DNA of 50,432 nucleotides, from assembly GCF_004801855.1 (NCBI RefSeq), contig NZ_SSTC01000027.1, positions 1 to 50,432 on the forward strand, given 5' to 3'. Made by a program: the position numbers and the translations under genes. Origin of the DNA: Pseudomonas sp. A-1. Lineage in GTDB: Bacteria > Pseudomonadota > Gammaproteobacteria > Pseudomonadales > Pseudomonadaceae. The notes beneath the pieces are model-generated. The model saw only the letters and a program-made list of their open reading frames with translations, was not told where the DNA came from and made no database searches. This document shows, piece by piece, positions 17,570 to 26,722 of this stretch; the stretch's first letter is position 1, and each line of letters begins with the position of its first letter.

Positions 17570-18397
17570 TCATGCCTCCTGCGCAAAGAGCTGATCGATC
17601 CACGCGAGCGCATCGGCACGATTCGTGATGTCTGCGACGAATTCCTGACCACGTGCGGCGGCCTCCAGAGTCCCGGACGACGACCAGCGCGGCGATGGGT
17701 GATAGGTCAGGCCGACTCCGCCGCGCGTTGGGTTCAGCCAGTCAGGTACCGACCAAATGGACGGACTCGGCGCATGACTCTCGGTCAGTCGAAAGCCCGT
17801 CTTGAACAGGCCGAAGCCCGGGCGCTGGGTTATGCGACCGTCCAGCATCAGGCGGTCGGCAGCAAGGTAAAGCGTGTTGTTTTTCTTCCAGCCAGCCCGG
17901 ATGTGTGGGTGTTCTTTGAGCCAGGGGTAGCGCTCACCCGCATGTGTTCCATCGACACCCAGAGAGAGGACCTCCCCGATTTGCAACCACCCAAATACGC
18001 GATGCTCGCGTTGCCCCTCGTAGGACCAGCGGCCTTGGATTTGCGTCGCAGGTCGGAACAGCCCCCAGAATAGGAACAAGTCGCCAACACCGACACCTTG
18101 CCCGGCGAGATGACTCTGCGCTGCGGCAAGCTGACCGAGTGCGCCGCGCCACCCGGGCGCGCGAGGGCGCAAGCTGGGATCAATATCTGGATCGAGGTGG
18201 CATGGAGTTGCTCTCGTGTGGCGACCTCGGGTGAGTTGTTCGATGAGTGTCGGAATCGGTTCAGCCAGGTCGCCGAAGGTGATGGGCGTCGGCATGCTTG
18301 TGGGGATAGGGAGCGAGATTGGCCGTCCTTCCACGAGTGGGCTAGGGACTCCGCCGGCGGAGGAGTCGAAACCTTTGCGGGAGAATATGAGTTTCAT
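17570..18397 (-). CDS. Nmad3-like nucleotide modification associated protein
   Basis: A 275-residue protein beginning MKLIFSRKGFDSSAGGVPSP, the signature start of the Nmad3 family (PF18754). Further family-like parts are RPISLPIPT, HLDPDID, VGDLFLFWGLFR, HPHIRAGWKKNNTLYLAA and GFGLFKTG. ATG 18397 was chosen for this start although the frame is open further upstream, where the sequence becomes IS-like debris. It forms a two-gene unit with Nmad2. Nmad families were named from their association with base hypermodification genes in phages and bacteria; no companion synthase or glycosyltransferase gene is next to it here. Lower GC and an IS481 relic just upstream suggest horizontal arrival. Confidence 0.75.
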   Translation of the reverse strand: MKLIFSRKGFDSSAGGVPSPLVEGRPISLPIPTSMPTPITFGDLAEPIPTLIEQLTRGRHTRATPCHLDPDIDPSLRPRAPGWRGALGQLAAAQSHLAGQGVGVGDLFLFWGLFRPATQIQGRWSYEGQREHRVFGWLQIGEVLSLGVDGTHAGERYPWLKEHPHIRAGWKKNNTLYLAADRLMLDGRITQRPGFGLFKTGFRLTESHAPSPSIWSVPDWLNPTRGGVGLTYHPSPRWSSSGTLEAAARGQEFVADITNRADALAWIDQLFAQEA

Positions 18398-18477
18398 AAG
18401 CCGATGCCAGTGGTGAGGTGCCGCTTGAGGGTAAGCGTATGAATACCCCACATTGCTTAGAGCCGCTATCAAAACCC

Positions 18478-18606
18478 CTAACACTTGCAGCAGGCGCCAG
18501 AGCTGGCGCGGTCTGTAGTGTCCTCGACGCGCAGGCCGTTGAGCATACGTTGAACCAGAAGGGCTCGAGCGCGCGGGGTAAGACGGGCATGTTTATGCAG
18601 ATTCAT
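18478..18606 (-). pseudogene. IS481-family transposase remnant
   Basis: A 42-residue frame starting MNLHKHARLTPRARALLVQR and MLNGLRVED, the typical N-terminal helix-turn-helix of IS481-family transposases, which should continue for about 300 residues. After VED the sequence loses similarity and meets a stop at 18478. The catalytic DDE domain is absent. The remnant lies between the Nmad3 gene and the TrmH-family gene; 18607-18675 shows nothing else. Confidence 0.7.
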
Positions 18607-18675
18607 CCGGGGCTCCTGGAAGGCTGTGTTGGTCGCGCTTCCAGAATTCCGGGAACGCCCCGGATGAACAACCTA

Positions 18676-19404
18676 CTATCGGCTCAACTCATACGCACAC
18701 ATGTTGACCGTCGTGGCCAGGTTCAGCGATTCGATGCTGCCGCAGCCGGCAATCGTGAAGGGCTGGGCATGCAGGGCGACCAGCTGCTCGCGGGGCACGC
18801 CGCGGGCTTCGTTGCCGAACAGGTAGCAGTCGAAGTCCCTGAAGCTGGCCGCCTGCACGCGCTCGCCCTGCATGTCCAGACAGGCGATCCGGGCGAAGCG
18901 CGTGCGCAACGAATCCAGTTCGACATCCAGCTCAAGCGGCGTATGGAAGATCGCCCCCATGCTGGCGCGCACCACCTTGGGGTTGTACGGATCGACGCTG
19001 CCCGGGCTGAGCAGGCAGCGAAAACCGCCGAACCAGGCCAGGGTGCGCAGGATGGTGCCGAGATTGCCGGGGTCCTGGATCTCGTGCAGGTAGATGGCGC
19101 GCTCGTTGGCCGCTGGGACGGCCGGGGCGCTGGCGTCCGGCATCGGCACCACGGCAAGAATGCCCTGCGGGGTCTTGGTGTCGGCGATCTGCGCCATCTG
19201 CCGCTCGCTGATCAGGTGGGTTCTGAACGGACTCTGCCAGTGCTCGTAGGCGCCGGTCACGTACAGCTGGCTGTGCAGCAGCCGCGGGTCGTGGGCCGCG
19301 GCTTTCTGCAGCTCCAGCAGCAGGTGCTCGCCCTCCACCAGGAAATGTCCCAGCTCGGCCCGGTACTTTTTCTGGTGCAGTTTTTTGATGTCGTCGAGTT
19401 TCAT
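18676..19404 (-). CDS. TrmH/SpoU-family RNA methyltransferase
   Basis: A 242-residue SPOUT-class 2'-O-ribose methyltransferase. The three TrmH motifs are present: motif 1 in IQDPGNLGTILRTLAWFG near residues 110-127, motif 2 LFGNEARGVPREQ near 195, and motif 3 in SIESLNLATTVNMCAYE close to the C-terminus. An N-terminal substrate-binding domain (FLVEGEHLLLELQ) precedes them, as in RlmB-like enzymes. Probable target is rRNA, but the exact nucleotide cannot be told. It starts 10 bp after the FAD-protein gene and is probably co-transcribed with it. Confidence 0.88.
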   Translation of the reverse strand: MKLDDIKKLHQKKYRAELGHFLVEGEHLLLELQKAAAHDPRLLHSQLYVTGAYEHWQSPFRTHLISERQMAQIADTKTPQGILAVVPMPDASAPAVPAANERAIYLHEIQDPGNLGTILRTLAWFGGFRCLLSPGSVDPYNPKVVRASMGAIFHTPLELDVELDSLRTRFARIACLDMQGERVQAASFRDFDCYLFGNEARGVPREQLVALHAQPFTIAGCGSIESLNLATTVNMCAYELSR

Positions 19405-19414
19405 CGAGGCTCGC

Positions 19415-21052
19415 TCAGTGGCTCTGCGCAGCGGTCGGTTCGAGCCCGGCCAGCAGCGACTTGGCCACCGCTTCGGCGACCTTGATGCCATCCACGCCCG
19501 CCGACAGGATGCCGCCGGCATAACCGGCACCCTCACCGGCCGGGAACAGGCCGCGCAGGTTGAGGCTTTGCAGGGTCTCCGGGTCGCGGGTGATGCGCAC
19601 CGGCGACGAGGTGCGGGTTTCGATGCCGGTGAGCACGGCGTCATTGCGGTCGAAGCCACGGATCTGCTTGCCGAAGACCGGCAGCGCCTCGCGGATGGCC
19701 TCGATCGCATAGTCCGGCAGCGAGGGCGCCAGATCGCCCAGGCGCACGCCGGGCTTGTAGGAGGGCTCGACCTCGCCGAACTCGCTCGACGGCACGCCGC
19801 GGATGAAGTCGCCGACCAGTTGCGCGGGTGCACAGTAGTCGCTGCCGCCCAGCACGTAGGCACGCGACTCCAGGCGCTCCTGGAACTCCACGCCGGCCAG
19901 CGGGCCGCCGGGGAAATCCTGCTCCGGGTTGATGCCGACGACGATGCCGGCATTGGCGTTGCGCTCGTTGCGCGAGTACTGGCTCATGCCGTTGGTCACC
20001 ACGCGCTCCGGCTCGGAGGTGGCGGCCACCACGGTGCCGCCGGGGCACATGCAGAAGCTGTACACCGCGCGGCCATTCTTGGCCTGGTGCACCAGCTTGT
20101 AGTCGGCGGCGCCCAGCTCCGGATGGCCGGCGTATTTGCCCAGGCGCGCCTGGTCGATCATCGATTGCGGGTGCTCGATACGGAAGCCCACGGCAAACGG
20201 CTTGGCCTCGAGGAATACGCCCTGGCGGTGCAGCATGCGGAAGGTGTCACGCGAGCTGTGGCCCAGCGCCAGCACCACATGGCGGCTGCGCAGGGTTTCG
20301 CCGCTCTCCAGCACCACGCCCTCGAGCTGGCCGTCGTCGATCAGCAGGTCGGTCACCTTGCTTTCGAAGCGCACTTCGCCACCCAGGGCGATGATCTCCT
20401 CGCGCATGGTGGAGACCACGCCGGTGAGGCGGAAGGTGCCGATGTGCGGCTTGCTGACGTACATGATCTCTTCCGGCGCGCCGGCGCGGACGAACTCGTG
20501 CATCACCTTGCGGCCGTAGAACTTCGGGTCCTTGATCTGGCTGTACAGCTTGCCGTCGGAGAACAGGCCGGCACCGCCCTCGCCGAACTGCACGTTGGAT
20601 TCCGGGGTCAGGGTCTTCTTGCGCCACAGGGCCCAGGTGTCCTTGGTGCGCCGGCGCACATCCTTGCCGCGCTCCAGCACGATCGGTTTGAAGCCCATCT
20701 GCGCCAGCAGCAGGGCGGCGAACAGGCCGCAGGGACCAAAGCCCACCACCAGCGGCCGCTCGCTCAGCTCGGCCGGTGCCTGGGCTACCGGGTGGTAGCT
20801 GGTATCCGGGGCCGGGCGGATGTTCTTGTCATCGGCCAGGCGCGCCAGGATCGATGCCTCGTCGCGGGCTTCCAGGTTGATGATGTAGATGAACAGGATG
20901 ACGCTGTTCTTCTTGCGGGCATCGTAGCTGCGCTTGAACACGCTGAAGTTCAGCAGGTCGGCGTCGCGGATATTCAGGCGCTTGACGATGGCCGCGCGCA
21001 GCTCCTCGGGGGAGTGGTCGAGGGGCAGGGACAGTTCGTTGATGCGAATCAT
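19415..21052 (-). CDS. COG2509-type FAD-dependent dehydrogenase
   Basis: A 545-residue flavoprotein of the uncharacterised COG2509 group. An N-terminal domain (residues about 1-75, [27 protein letters not shown]) precedes the FAD-binding motif [19 protein letters not shown] near residues 101-119. Later blocks are [24 protein letters not shown] with two cysteines that could be redox-active, and the C-terminal [15 protein letters not shown] for FAD. ATG 21052 was selected because MIRINEL is the family start; the frame extends further upstream. Substrate is unknown. Head of a leftward pair with the methyltransferase and divergent from rlmE. Confidence 0.82.
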   Translation of the reverse strand: MIRINELSLPLDHSPEELRAAIVKRLNIRDADLLNFSVFKRSYDARKKNSVILFIYIINLEARDEASILARLADDKNIRPAPDTSYHPVAQAPAELSERPLVVGFGPCGLFAALLLAQMGFKPIVLERGKDVRRRTKDTWALWRKKTLTPESNVQFGEGGAGLFSDGKLYSQIKDPKFYGRKVMHEFVRAGAPEEIMYVSKPHIGTFRLTGVVSTMREEIIALGGEVRFESKVTDLLIDDGQLEGVVLESGETLRSRHVVLALGHSSRDTFRMLHRQGVFLEAKPFAVGFRIEHPQSMIDQARLGKYAGHPELGAADYKLVHQAKNGRAVYSFCMCPGGTVVAATSEPERVVTNGMSQYSRNERNANAGIVVGINPEQDFPGGPLAGVEFQERLESRAYVLGGSDYCAPAQLVGDFIRGVPSSEFGEVEPSYKPGVRLGDLAPSLPDYAIEAIREALPVFGKQIRGFDRNDAVLTGIETRTSSPVRITRDPETLQSLNLRGLFPAGEGAGYAGGILSAGVDGIKVAEAVAKSLLAGLEPTAAQSH

Positions 21053-21249
21053 GGGGTAATCCTGGCCGGTGTCTCCGGCAAAGGAAGCAACTGGGGGAGG
21101 GGAAAGGCGCGAATTGTAGCTGCTGGCGCCCACCCCTGTCAGGGGCGGTGCCGCGCCAAGCCCTATCGGCGTATACTTGCCGCCATTTTGCGGCCCCATG
21201 CCTCATGCGCTGGTCCGCTCCTCACCTGATTTCCGTGGTTGGCTCCATC

Positions 21250-21870
21250 ATGAAACGCTCCAAAAGCAGCAGCCGCTGGCTGAAAGAACACGTCAACGAT
21301 CCCTACGTCAAACAGGCGCAGAAGGACGGCTATCGCTCGCGCGCCGCCTACAAGCTGCTCGAGCTGATCGAGAAGGACAAGCTGATCCGCCCCGGCATGC
21401 TGGTCATGGATCTGGGCTCGGCGCCCGGTGGCTGGTCGCAGGTGGCGGGCCGTCTGGTGGGCGACAAGGGACGGGTGCTGGCCAGCGACATCCTGCCGAT
21501 GGACTCGCTGGAAAACGTCGACTTCATCCAGGGCGACTTCACCGACGACAAGGTGTTCCAGCAGATCCTCGACAAGCTCGATGGCCGGCAGCCCGACCTG
21601 ATCATCTCCGACATTGCTCCCAACATCAGCGGGGTTGCCGCCGCCGATCAGGCTTCCTCGATGTACCTGGTCGAGCTGGTCCTCGACATGGTCCGCCAGG
21701 TGCTCAAGCCGGGCGGCAACTTTGCGGTCAAGGTGTTCCAGGGCGAAGGCTCGGACGAGTTCCTGAAGGATGTCCGCACCTCGTTCGAAAAGGTCGTGGT
21801 GCGCAAGCCCGATGCCTCGCGCTCCCGCTCGAGCGAGGTGTATTTCGTGGCCAAGGGCTTCAAAGGCTAA
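21250..21870 (+). CDS. rlmE: 23S rRNA (uridine-2'-O)-methyltransferase RlmE/FtsJ
   Basis: A 206-residue RrmJ-fold methyltransferase, full length for RlmE, which methylates U2552 in 23S r[23 protein letters not shown] and [11 protein letters not shown] carry the first catalytic Lys, [16 protein letters not shown] is the SAM loop, [10 protein letters not shown] holds the catalytic Asp, and [10 protein letters not shown] the second Lys; [11 protein letters not shown] carries the final Glu. In most gammaproteobacteria rlmE is followed by ftsH; here it is alone and ends in a strong terminator. It may be a second copy or a relocated gene. Confidence 0.9.
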   Translation: MKRSKSSSRWLKEHVNDPYVKQAQKDGYRSRAAYKLLELIEKDKLIRPGMLVMDLGSAPGGWSQVAGRLVGDKGRVLASDILPMDSLENVDFIQGDFTDDKVFQQILDKLDGRQPDLIISDIAPNISGVAAADQASSMYLVELVLDMVRQVLKPGGNFAVKVFQGEGSDEFLKDVRTSFEKVVVRKPDASRSRSSEVYFVAKGFKG

Positions 21871-21915
21871 GCCAGCCACGCCACGCCGCTTCCGACTCCC
21901 CATCCCACGCCTTCC

Positions 21916-21942
21916 AAGGCCCGGCCCAGCGCCGGGCCTTTT
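21916..21942 (+). terminator. rho-independent terminator after rlmE
   Basis: AAGGCCCGGC (21916-21925) pairs with GCCGGGCCTT (21931-21940) across a 5-nt loop, continuing into TT and then GC. Confidence 0.75.
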
Positions 21943-21967
21943 GCTGTCCGCCGTCTGCATGCTTCTG

Positions 21968-21987
21968 CCTAGTCCGGTTTGACGATG
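21968..21987. promoter_or_regulatory. shared operator motif, site 2
   Basis: CCTAGTC-CGGTTT-GACGATG, 74 bp upstream of the HsaA-like gene. A -10-like GATGAT begins 20 bp downstream (22008-22013). A second, wider inverted repeat overlaps it: GATGAGCG (21984-21991) with CGCTCATC (22032-22039). Confidence 0.6.
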
Positions 21988-22061
21988 AGCGCAGCCGGGC
22001 CGCGCCCGATGATCGAAGCCACGAGCAGATTCGCTCATCGAGATGGATGGAGGAGTTGGCG

Positions 22062-23249
22062 ATGCATGTCATGCGAGAGAAAACCGCGGTAGAGATCGAG
22101 CTGATCGCTCGCGCCCGCCGCCTGGTGCCCGCCCTGCGCGAGCGGGCCGAGCGGGCCGACCGCGAGGGCAAGGTGCCCGACGAGACCATCCGCGAGATGC
22201 AGGAGGCCGGCCTGTTCCGCGCCCTGCAGCCCAAGCAGTGGGACGGCTACGAGGTCGACCCGCGCACCTTCTTCGAGATCCAGATGACCCTCGCCGAAGG
22301 CTGCATGTCCACCGCCTGGATCTACGGCGTGATGGGCGTGCACCCCTGGCAGCTGGCCCGCTACCCGGTCGAAGCCCAGCAGGACGTGTGGGGCGAGGAC
22401 ACCTCGACGCTGATTTCCTCCACCTACATGCCGGTGGCCAAGGTCACCCCGGTGGAAGGCGGCTACCGCATCAGCGGGCGCTGGGGCTTCTCCAGCGGCA
22501 GCGAGCACTGCCAGTGGTGCCTGCTCGGCGGCATCCTGCCGGCCGATGGCGACCTGCCGGTCGAGCACGGCACCTTCCTGGTACCGCGCAGCGACTACCG
22601 CATCGAGAAGAACTGGGACGTGCTCGGCCTGCGCGGCACCGGCAGCCACGACATCGTGATCGAGGACGCCTTCGTCCCCGCCCACCGCGTGCAGCGCACC
22701 AACAACGCCAGTCTGGCGGCCACCCCGGGCCGCGAGGTCAACACCAACCCGATCTACGCGCTGCCCTTCGCCCAGGTGTTCACCCGCGCGGTGTCCAGCT
22801 CGTGCCTCGGCGCCCTGCAGGGCGCGATCAACGAGTTCCGCGACAACGCCGCCCGCCACATCGGCAAGCACGGCGCCAAGACCGCCGAGGACCCGGTGGC
22901 GCAGACCGCGGTGGCCGAGGCGATCACCACCGTCGACGCCTTCAAGCTGGTGCTCGAGCGCAACTTCGCGCACATGCTGGCGCTGGCCGAGAAGGGCGAG
23001 ATTCCCGACACCGAGACCCGCCTGCTGTACCGCTACCAGTCCGCCCAGGTCACCAATATCTGTGCCGAGCGGGTCAGCGATCTGCTGCGCTCGATGGCCG
23101 CCTCCGGCCTGTACAACACCAACCCGGTGGCGCGCACCTTCCGCGACCTGCACCAGGCGCGCGGGCACATCTCCAACAACGTGGCCGCCTACGGCCGCAG
23201 CTACGGCGCGGTGCAGCTCGGCCTGCCCAACCCCGATCCGTACGTCTGA
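22062..23249 (+). CDS. HsaA/TesA2-like flavin-dependent monooxygenase, oxygenase component
   Basis: A 395-residue group D flavin monooxygenase of the acyl-CoA dehydrogenase fold. It resembles HsaA, which hydroxylates the phenolic A-ring of 3-HSA in steroid breakdown: FRALQPKQWDGYEVDPRTFF, CMSTAWIYGVMGVHPWQLA, QDVWGEDTSTLISSTYMP, ISGRWGFSSGSEHCQW and NWDVLGLRGTGSHDIVIED align block by block with HsaA. It would need reduced flavin from the reductase at 14239-15219, encoded in another operon with the same operator motif. GGAGGAG 6 nt upstream fixes ATG 22062. Related hydroxylases for p-hydroxyphenylacetate or indole cannot be excluded, but HsaA is the best fit. First gene of a six-gene rightward operon. 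Confidence 0.85.
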   Translation: MHVMREKTAVEIELIARARRLVPALRERAERADREGKVPDETIREMQEAGLFRALQPKQWDGYEVDPRTFFEIQMTLAEGCMSTAWIYGVMGVHPWQLARYPVEAQQDVWGEDTSTLISSTYMPVAKVTPVEGGYRISGRWGFSSGSEHCQWCLLGGILPADGDLPVEHGTFLVPRSDYRIEKNWDVLGLRGTGSHDIVIEDAFVPAHRVQRTNNASLAATPGREVNTNPIYALPFAQVFTRAVSSSCLGALQGAINEFRDNAARHIGKHGAKTAEDPVAQTAVAEAITTVDAFKLVLERNFAHMLALAEKGEIPDTETRLLYRYQSAQVTNICAERVSDLLRSMAASGLYNTNPVARTFRDLHQARGHISNNVAAYGRSYGAVQLGLPNPDPYV

Positions 23250-23286
23250 ATTCGGCTCGACCACCACGGCAAAGGACACGAAAACA

Positions 23287-24993
23287 ATGACAACACAGGT
23301 TCGGCCCCAATCCGCCTACGACGTGATCGTCGTCGGCTCCGGCGCAGGCGCCATGTCGGCGGCGGTGGTCGCCGCCGACCAGGGCCTCTCGGTGCTGGTC
23401 GTCGAGAAGAGCGACAAGTACGGCGGCACCTCGGCGATCTCCGGCGGCGGCATCTGGATCCCCAACAACCACTACTTCGCCGAGAAGGGTGGCAAGGACA
23501 GCTACGACAAGGCGCTGACCTACCTGAAGGCCTCCACCGAGGGCAAGATCGACGAGGAGCGCCTGCGCGCCTACCTCGAGTACGCGCCGCGGATGATCCA
23601 CTACCTCGAGACCCGTAGCCGCGTGCGCTACGCGGTGGCCGAGAAGTACCCGGACTACTACCAGCACCTGCCCGGCTCGCTGCCCGGCGGGCGCAGCCTC
23701 GACCCCGAGCTGTTCGACACCAGCCTGCTCGGCGACGAATACGAGCACATGCGCAAGCCGTCGCCGACCACCCTGCTGATGGGCTGCATCGCCTGGACCG
23801 CGCGCCACGCGCACAAGGCGATGTCCCGCGAGTTCGGCTGGCGACTGATGATTATCGGCCTGATCGCCCGCTACAAGCTCGACTTCAAGTGGCGGCGCAA
23901 GACCAAGATGGACCGCCGCGCCGCCCTCGGCGCCTCGCTGATCGCCGCGCTGCGCCGTTCGCTGATGGACCGCGACGTGCCGCTGTGGCTGAACACCGAC
24001 TTCCGTGAGCTGGTGGTGGAGAACGGCCGGGTCACCGGCATCCAGGTGGTGCGCGAAGGCCAGAAGATGACCCTGCAGGCGCGTCGCGGGGTGATCTTCG
24101 GCTGCGGCGGCTTCGAGCAGAACCAGGCGCTGCGCGAGAAGTACCTGCCGCAGCCGACCCGCGTCGACTGGAGCGCCACTCCGCCGGGCAACAACACCGG
24201 CGCCGCGCTGGAGGCCGCGCAGGCCATCGGCGCCGCCACCGAGCTGATGGACTGGGCCTGGTGGGCACCGACCATCAAGGTGCCGGGTGAAGAGAAGCCG
24301 CGCGGTATCTTCGCCGAGCGCGCCTTCCCCGGCGCCATCGTGGTCAACGGCCTGGGCAAGCGCTTCGTCAACGAGGCGGCGCCGTACCTGGAGTTCGTCG
24401 ACGCCATGTACAAGGAGCACCAGAAGGACGCCAAGAGCATCCCGGCCTGGGTGATCTTCGACGCCCACTACCGCTTCAACTACGCCATGGGCCCGCTGAT
24501 GCCGGCCCAGGTGTCGCCGGACAGCCGCCTGCGCAAGGAGTGGCTGAACACCGTGTACTGGAAGGCCGACAGCCTCGAGGGCCTGGCCCGGCAGATCGGC
24601 GTCGACCCGGCCGGCCTGGATGCCACCGTCAAGCGCGTCAACGAGTTCGCCCGCACCGGCGTCGACGCCGACTTCGCCCGCGGCGGCAACGTGTTCGACC
24701 GCTACTACGGCGACAGCAACGTCAAGCCCAACCCGTGCCTTGCGCCGATCGCCAAGGGGCCGTTCTACGCCATGCGCCTGGATGCCGGCGACATCGGCAC
24801 CAAGGGCGGCCTGCTGACCAACGCCAACGCCCAGGTGCTGCACGAGAACGGCCAGCCGATCCCCGGCCTGTACGCCATCGGCAATACCTCGGCCTCGGTG
24901 ATGGGCACCAGCTACCCCGGTGCCGGCGGCACCCTCGGCCCGGCGATGACCTTCGGCTACATCGCCGCCCGGCACATCGCTGCCAGCGCCTGA
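23287..24993 (+). CDS. 3-ketosteroid-delta1-dehydrogenase-like flavoprotein (KstD-like)
   Basis: A 568-residue FAD enzyme of the KstD/fumarate reductase superfamily. The FAD motif VVGSGAGAMSAAVVAADQG begins near residue 16, followed by GGTSAISGGGIWIPNN. The C-terminal TSYPGAGGTLGPA (residues about 541-553) carries the Tyr543 and Gly547 that match catalytic Tyr487 and Gly491 of Rhodococcus KSTD1. Such enzymes remove two hydrogens next to a ring ketone. Middle block TKMDRRAALGASLIAALRR is typical of the group. In the operon it sits between the HsaA-like oxygenase and a second, divergent KstD-like protein. A steroid is the classic substrate, but alicyclic ketones are equally possible. Confidence 0.85.
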   Translation: MTTQVRPQSAYDVIVVGSGAGAMSAAVVAADQGLSVLVVEKSDKYGGTSAISGGGIWIPNNHYFAEKGGKDSYDKALTYLKASTEGKIDEERLRAYLEYAPRMIHYLETRSRVRYAVAEKYPDYYQHLPGSLPGGRSLDPELFDTSLLGDEYEHMRKPSPTTLLMGCIAWTARHAHKAMSREFGWRLMIIGLIARYKLDFKWRRKTKMDRRAALGASLIAALRRSLMDRDVPLWLNTDFRELVVENGRVTGIQVVREGQKMTLQARRGVIFGCGGFEQNQALREKYLPQPTRVDWSATPPGNNTGAALEAAQAIGAATELMDWAWWAPTIKVPGEEKPRGIFAERAFPGAIVVNGLGKRFVNEAAPYLEFVDAMYKEHQKDAKSIPAWVIFDAHYRFNYAMGPLMPAQVSPDSRLRKEWLNTVYWKADSLEGLARQIGVDPAGLDATVKRVNEFARTGVDADFARGGNVFDRYYGDSNVKPNPCLAPIAKGPFYAMRLDAGDIGTKGGLLTNANAQVLHENGQPIPGLYAIGNTSASVMGTSYPGAGGTLGPAMTFGYIAARHIAASA

Positions 24994-25004
24994 GGAGAGC
25001 GGTC

Positions 25005-26708
25005 ATGAAGCACGATGCGATTTCCACCTGCACCGACATCCAGCTGCCGCTGCAGGTGGCCGATGCCAGCAGCCTGCAGTGGGACGATCAGTGCGACGTG
25101 CTGGTGATCGGCTGGGGCGCGGCCGGAGCCTGCGCGGCGCTGGAGGCCCGCGCCCGGGGCGCCGACGTGCTGGTCGCCGACCGCTTCACCGGCGGCGGCG
25201 CCAGCGCCAAGAGCGGCGGGGTGGTGTACGCGGGCGGTGGCACCCGCCAGCAGCGCGACGCCGGCTACGCCGACAGCCCCGAGGCGATGTTCGACTACCT
25301 CAAGCACGAGACCCAGGGCGTGATCGGCGACGCCACCCTGCGTCGCTTCTGCGAGTCCAGCGCGGCCAACCTGGCGTGGCTGGAAGGCCACGGCGCGCGC
25401 TACGCGCACAGCATGCCGCCGGGCGGCGGCAAGACCTCCTATCCGCCGGACGGCTACTTCCTCTACTACTCGGGCAACGAGATGGTGCCCTCGCACCGCG
25501 GCGCGCTGCCACCGGCGCCGCGCGGCCACCGCACGGTCGGCAAGGGCCAGTGCGGCGCGGTGCTCTACGGCCACCTGCAGCGCGCCTGCCTGAAGGCCGG
25601 CGTGCGCCCGCAGACGCAATCCGCCGCGCGCCGCCTGGTGCTGGACGCCCGGGGCCGGGTGATCGGCGCCGAGCTGTGGTGCCTGCCGCCCGGCAGCGCG
25701 GCGGCCAGGGAGCACGCCAAGCTGGCCGCGCGCGCCGAGCGCCTGCAGAACTTCGCGCCGAGCTACTGCGACGGCCTGCGCCGCAAGCTGGCGCGGATCG
25801 AACAGCAGCACGCCCGGCCGCGCCTGGTGCTAGCCCGCCGCGGGGTGATCCTCAGCACCGGCGGCTTCATCTTCAACCGGGCGATGATCGGCGAACACGC
25901 GCCCAAGTACCGGCGCAACTTCAAGGTCGGCGCCACCGGCTGCGACGGCAGCGGCCTGCGCCTGGGCCTCTCCGCCGGGGCGGCCAGCGACCGCCTGCAG
26001 CAGGTCTCGCCGTGGCGCTTCATCAACCCGCCGCTGTGCTGGCCGAAGGGCATCGTGGTCAACACCGCCGGGCAGCGCTTCGTCAACGAGGAAGTCTACG
26101 GCGGCACCCTTGGCTACCCGCTGTGCGAGGAGCAGGGCGGCAAGGCCTGGCTGGTGCTCGACGCGCGCCTGCGTCGCCAGTCGATCAAACAGGCGCTGTT
26201 CGGCGGCTACTGGTGGTTCCAGAGCTTGCCGGCGCTGGCGCTGATGCTGCTCAAGGTGCGTAAGGGACGCACCGCCCGCGAACTGGCGGGCGTCACTGGC
26301 ATGCAGCCGGCGCTGCTTGAGGAGTCCTTGCGCGCCTACAACGCCGCCGCTCGCGGCACCGCGCCGGACCCGGTCGGCAAGTCGGAAAGCAGCCGCCAGG
26401 TGCTCGACCAGGGGCCGTTCTACGCCTGCGACATCTCGGTGGGCAACCCGGTGTTCCCGCTCGGTGCGCTGACCCTCGGCGGCCTCAAGGTCGACGAGGA
26501 CAACGGCGCGGTGCTCGACACCCAGGGCCAGGCCATTCCCGGCCTGTACGCCGCCGGACGCACCGCCATCGGCATTCCCTCGCATCTCTACATCAGCGGC
26601 CTGTCGCTGGCCGACTGCGTGTTCTCCGGCCGCCGCGCCGGCGAAGCGGCGGCCCAGGCGAACCACACCACGACCACCCGGGCAGCGCCAGCCGGCGCGC
26701 CCGCCTGA
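25005..26708 (+). CDS. second KstD-like FAD-binding dehydrogenase
   Basis: A 567-residue flavoprotein of the same superfamily. FAD-binding VIGWGAAGACAALEARARG begins near residue 34, then GGGASAKSGGVVYAGGG. The C-terminus IPSHLYISGLSLADCVFSGR near residues 524-543 replaces the YPGxG motif of the preceding gene, so it belongs to a different clade, nearer delta4(5alpha)-dehydrogenase-type proteins such as TesI, which sits beside TesH in Comamonas. A basic insertion around residues 225-285 ([28 protein letters not shown]) is unusual. Gap to the previous gene is 11 bp. Probable role is a second desaturation on the same ring system. Confidence 0.8.
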   Translation: MKHDAISTCTDIQLPLQVADASSLQWDDQCDVLVIGWGAAGACAALEARARGADVLVADRFTGGGASAKSGGVVYAGGGTRQQRDAGYADSPEAMFDYLKHETQGVIGDATLRRFCESSAANLAWLEGHGARYAHSMPPGGGKTSYPPDGYFLYYSGNEMVPSHRGALPPAPRGHRTVGKGQCGAVLYGHLQRACLKAGVRPQTQSAARRLVLDARGRVIGAELWCLPPGSAAAREHAKLAARAERLQNFAPSYCDGLRRKLARIEQQHARPRLVLARRGVILSTGGFIFNRAMIGEHAPKYRRNFKVGATGCDGSGLRLGLSAGAASDRLQQVSPWRFINPPLCWPKGIVVNTAGQRFVNEEVYGGTLGYPLCEEQGGKAWLVLDARLRRQSIKQALFGGYWWFQSLPALALMLLKVRKGRTARELAGVTGMQPALLEESLRAYNAAARGTAPDPVGKSESSRQVLDQGPFYACDISVGNPVFPLGALTLGGLKVDEDNGAVLDTQGQAIPGLYAAGRTAIGIPSHLYISGLSLADCVFSGRRAGEAAAQANHTTTTRAAPAGAPA

Positions 26709-26722
26709 ACGAGGAGACGAAC

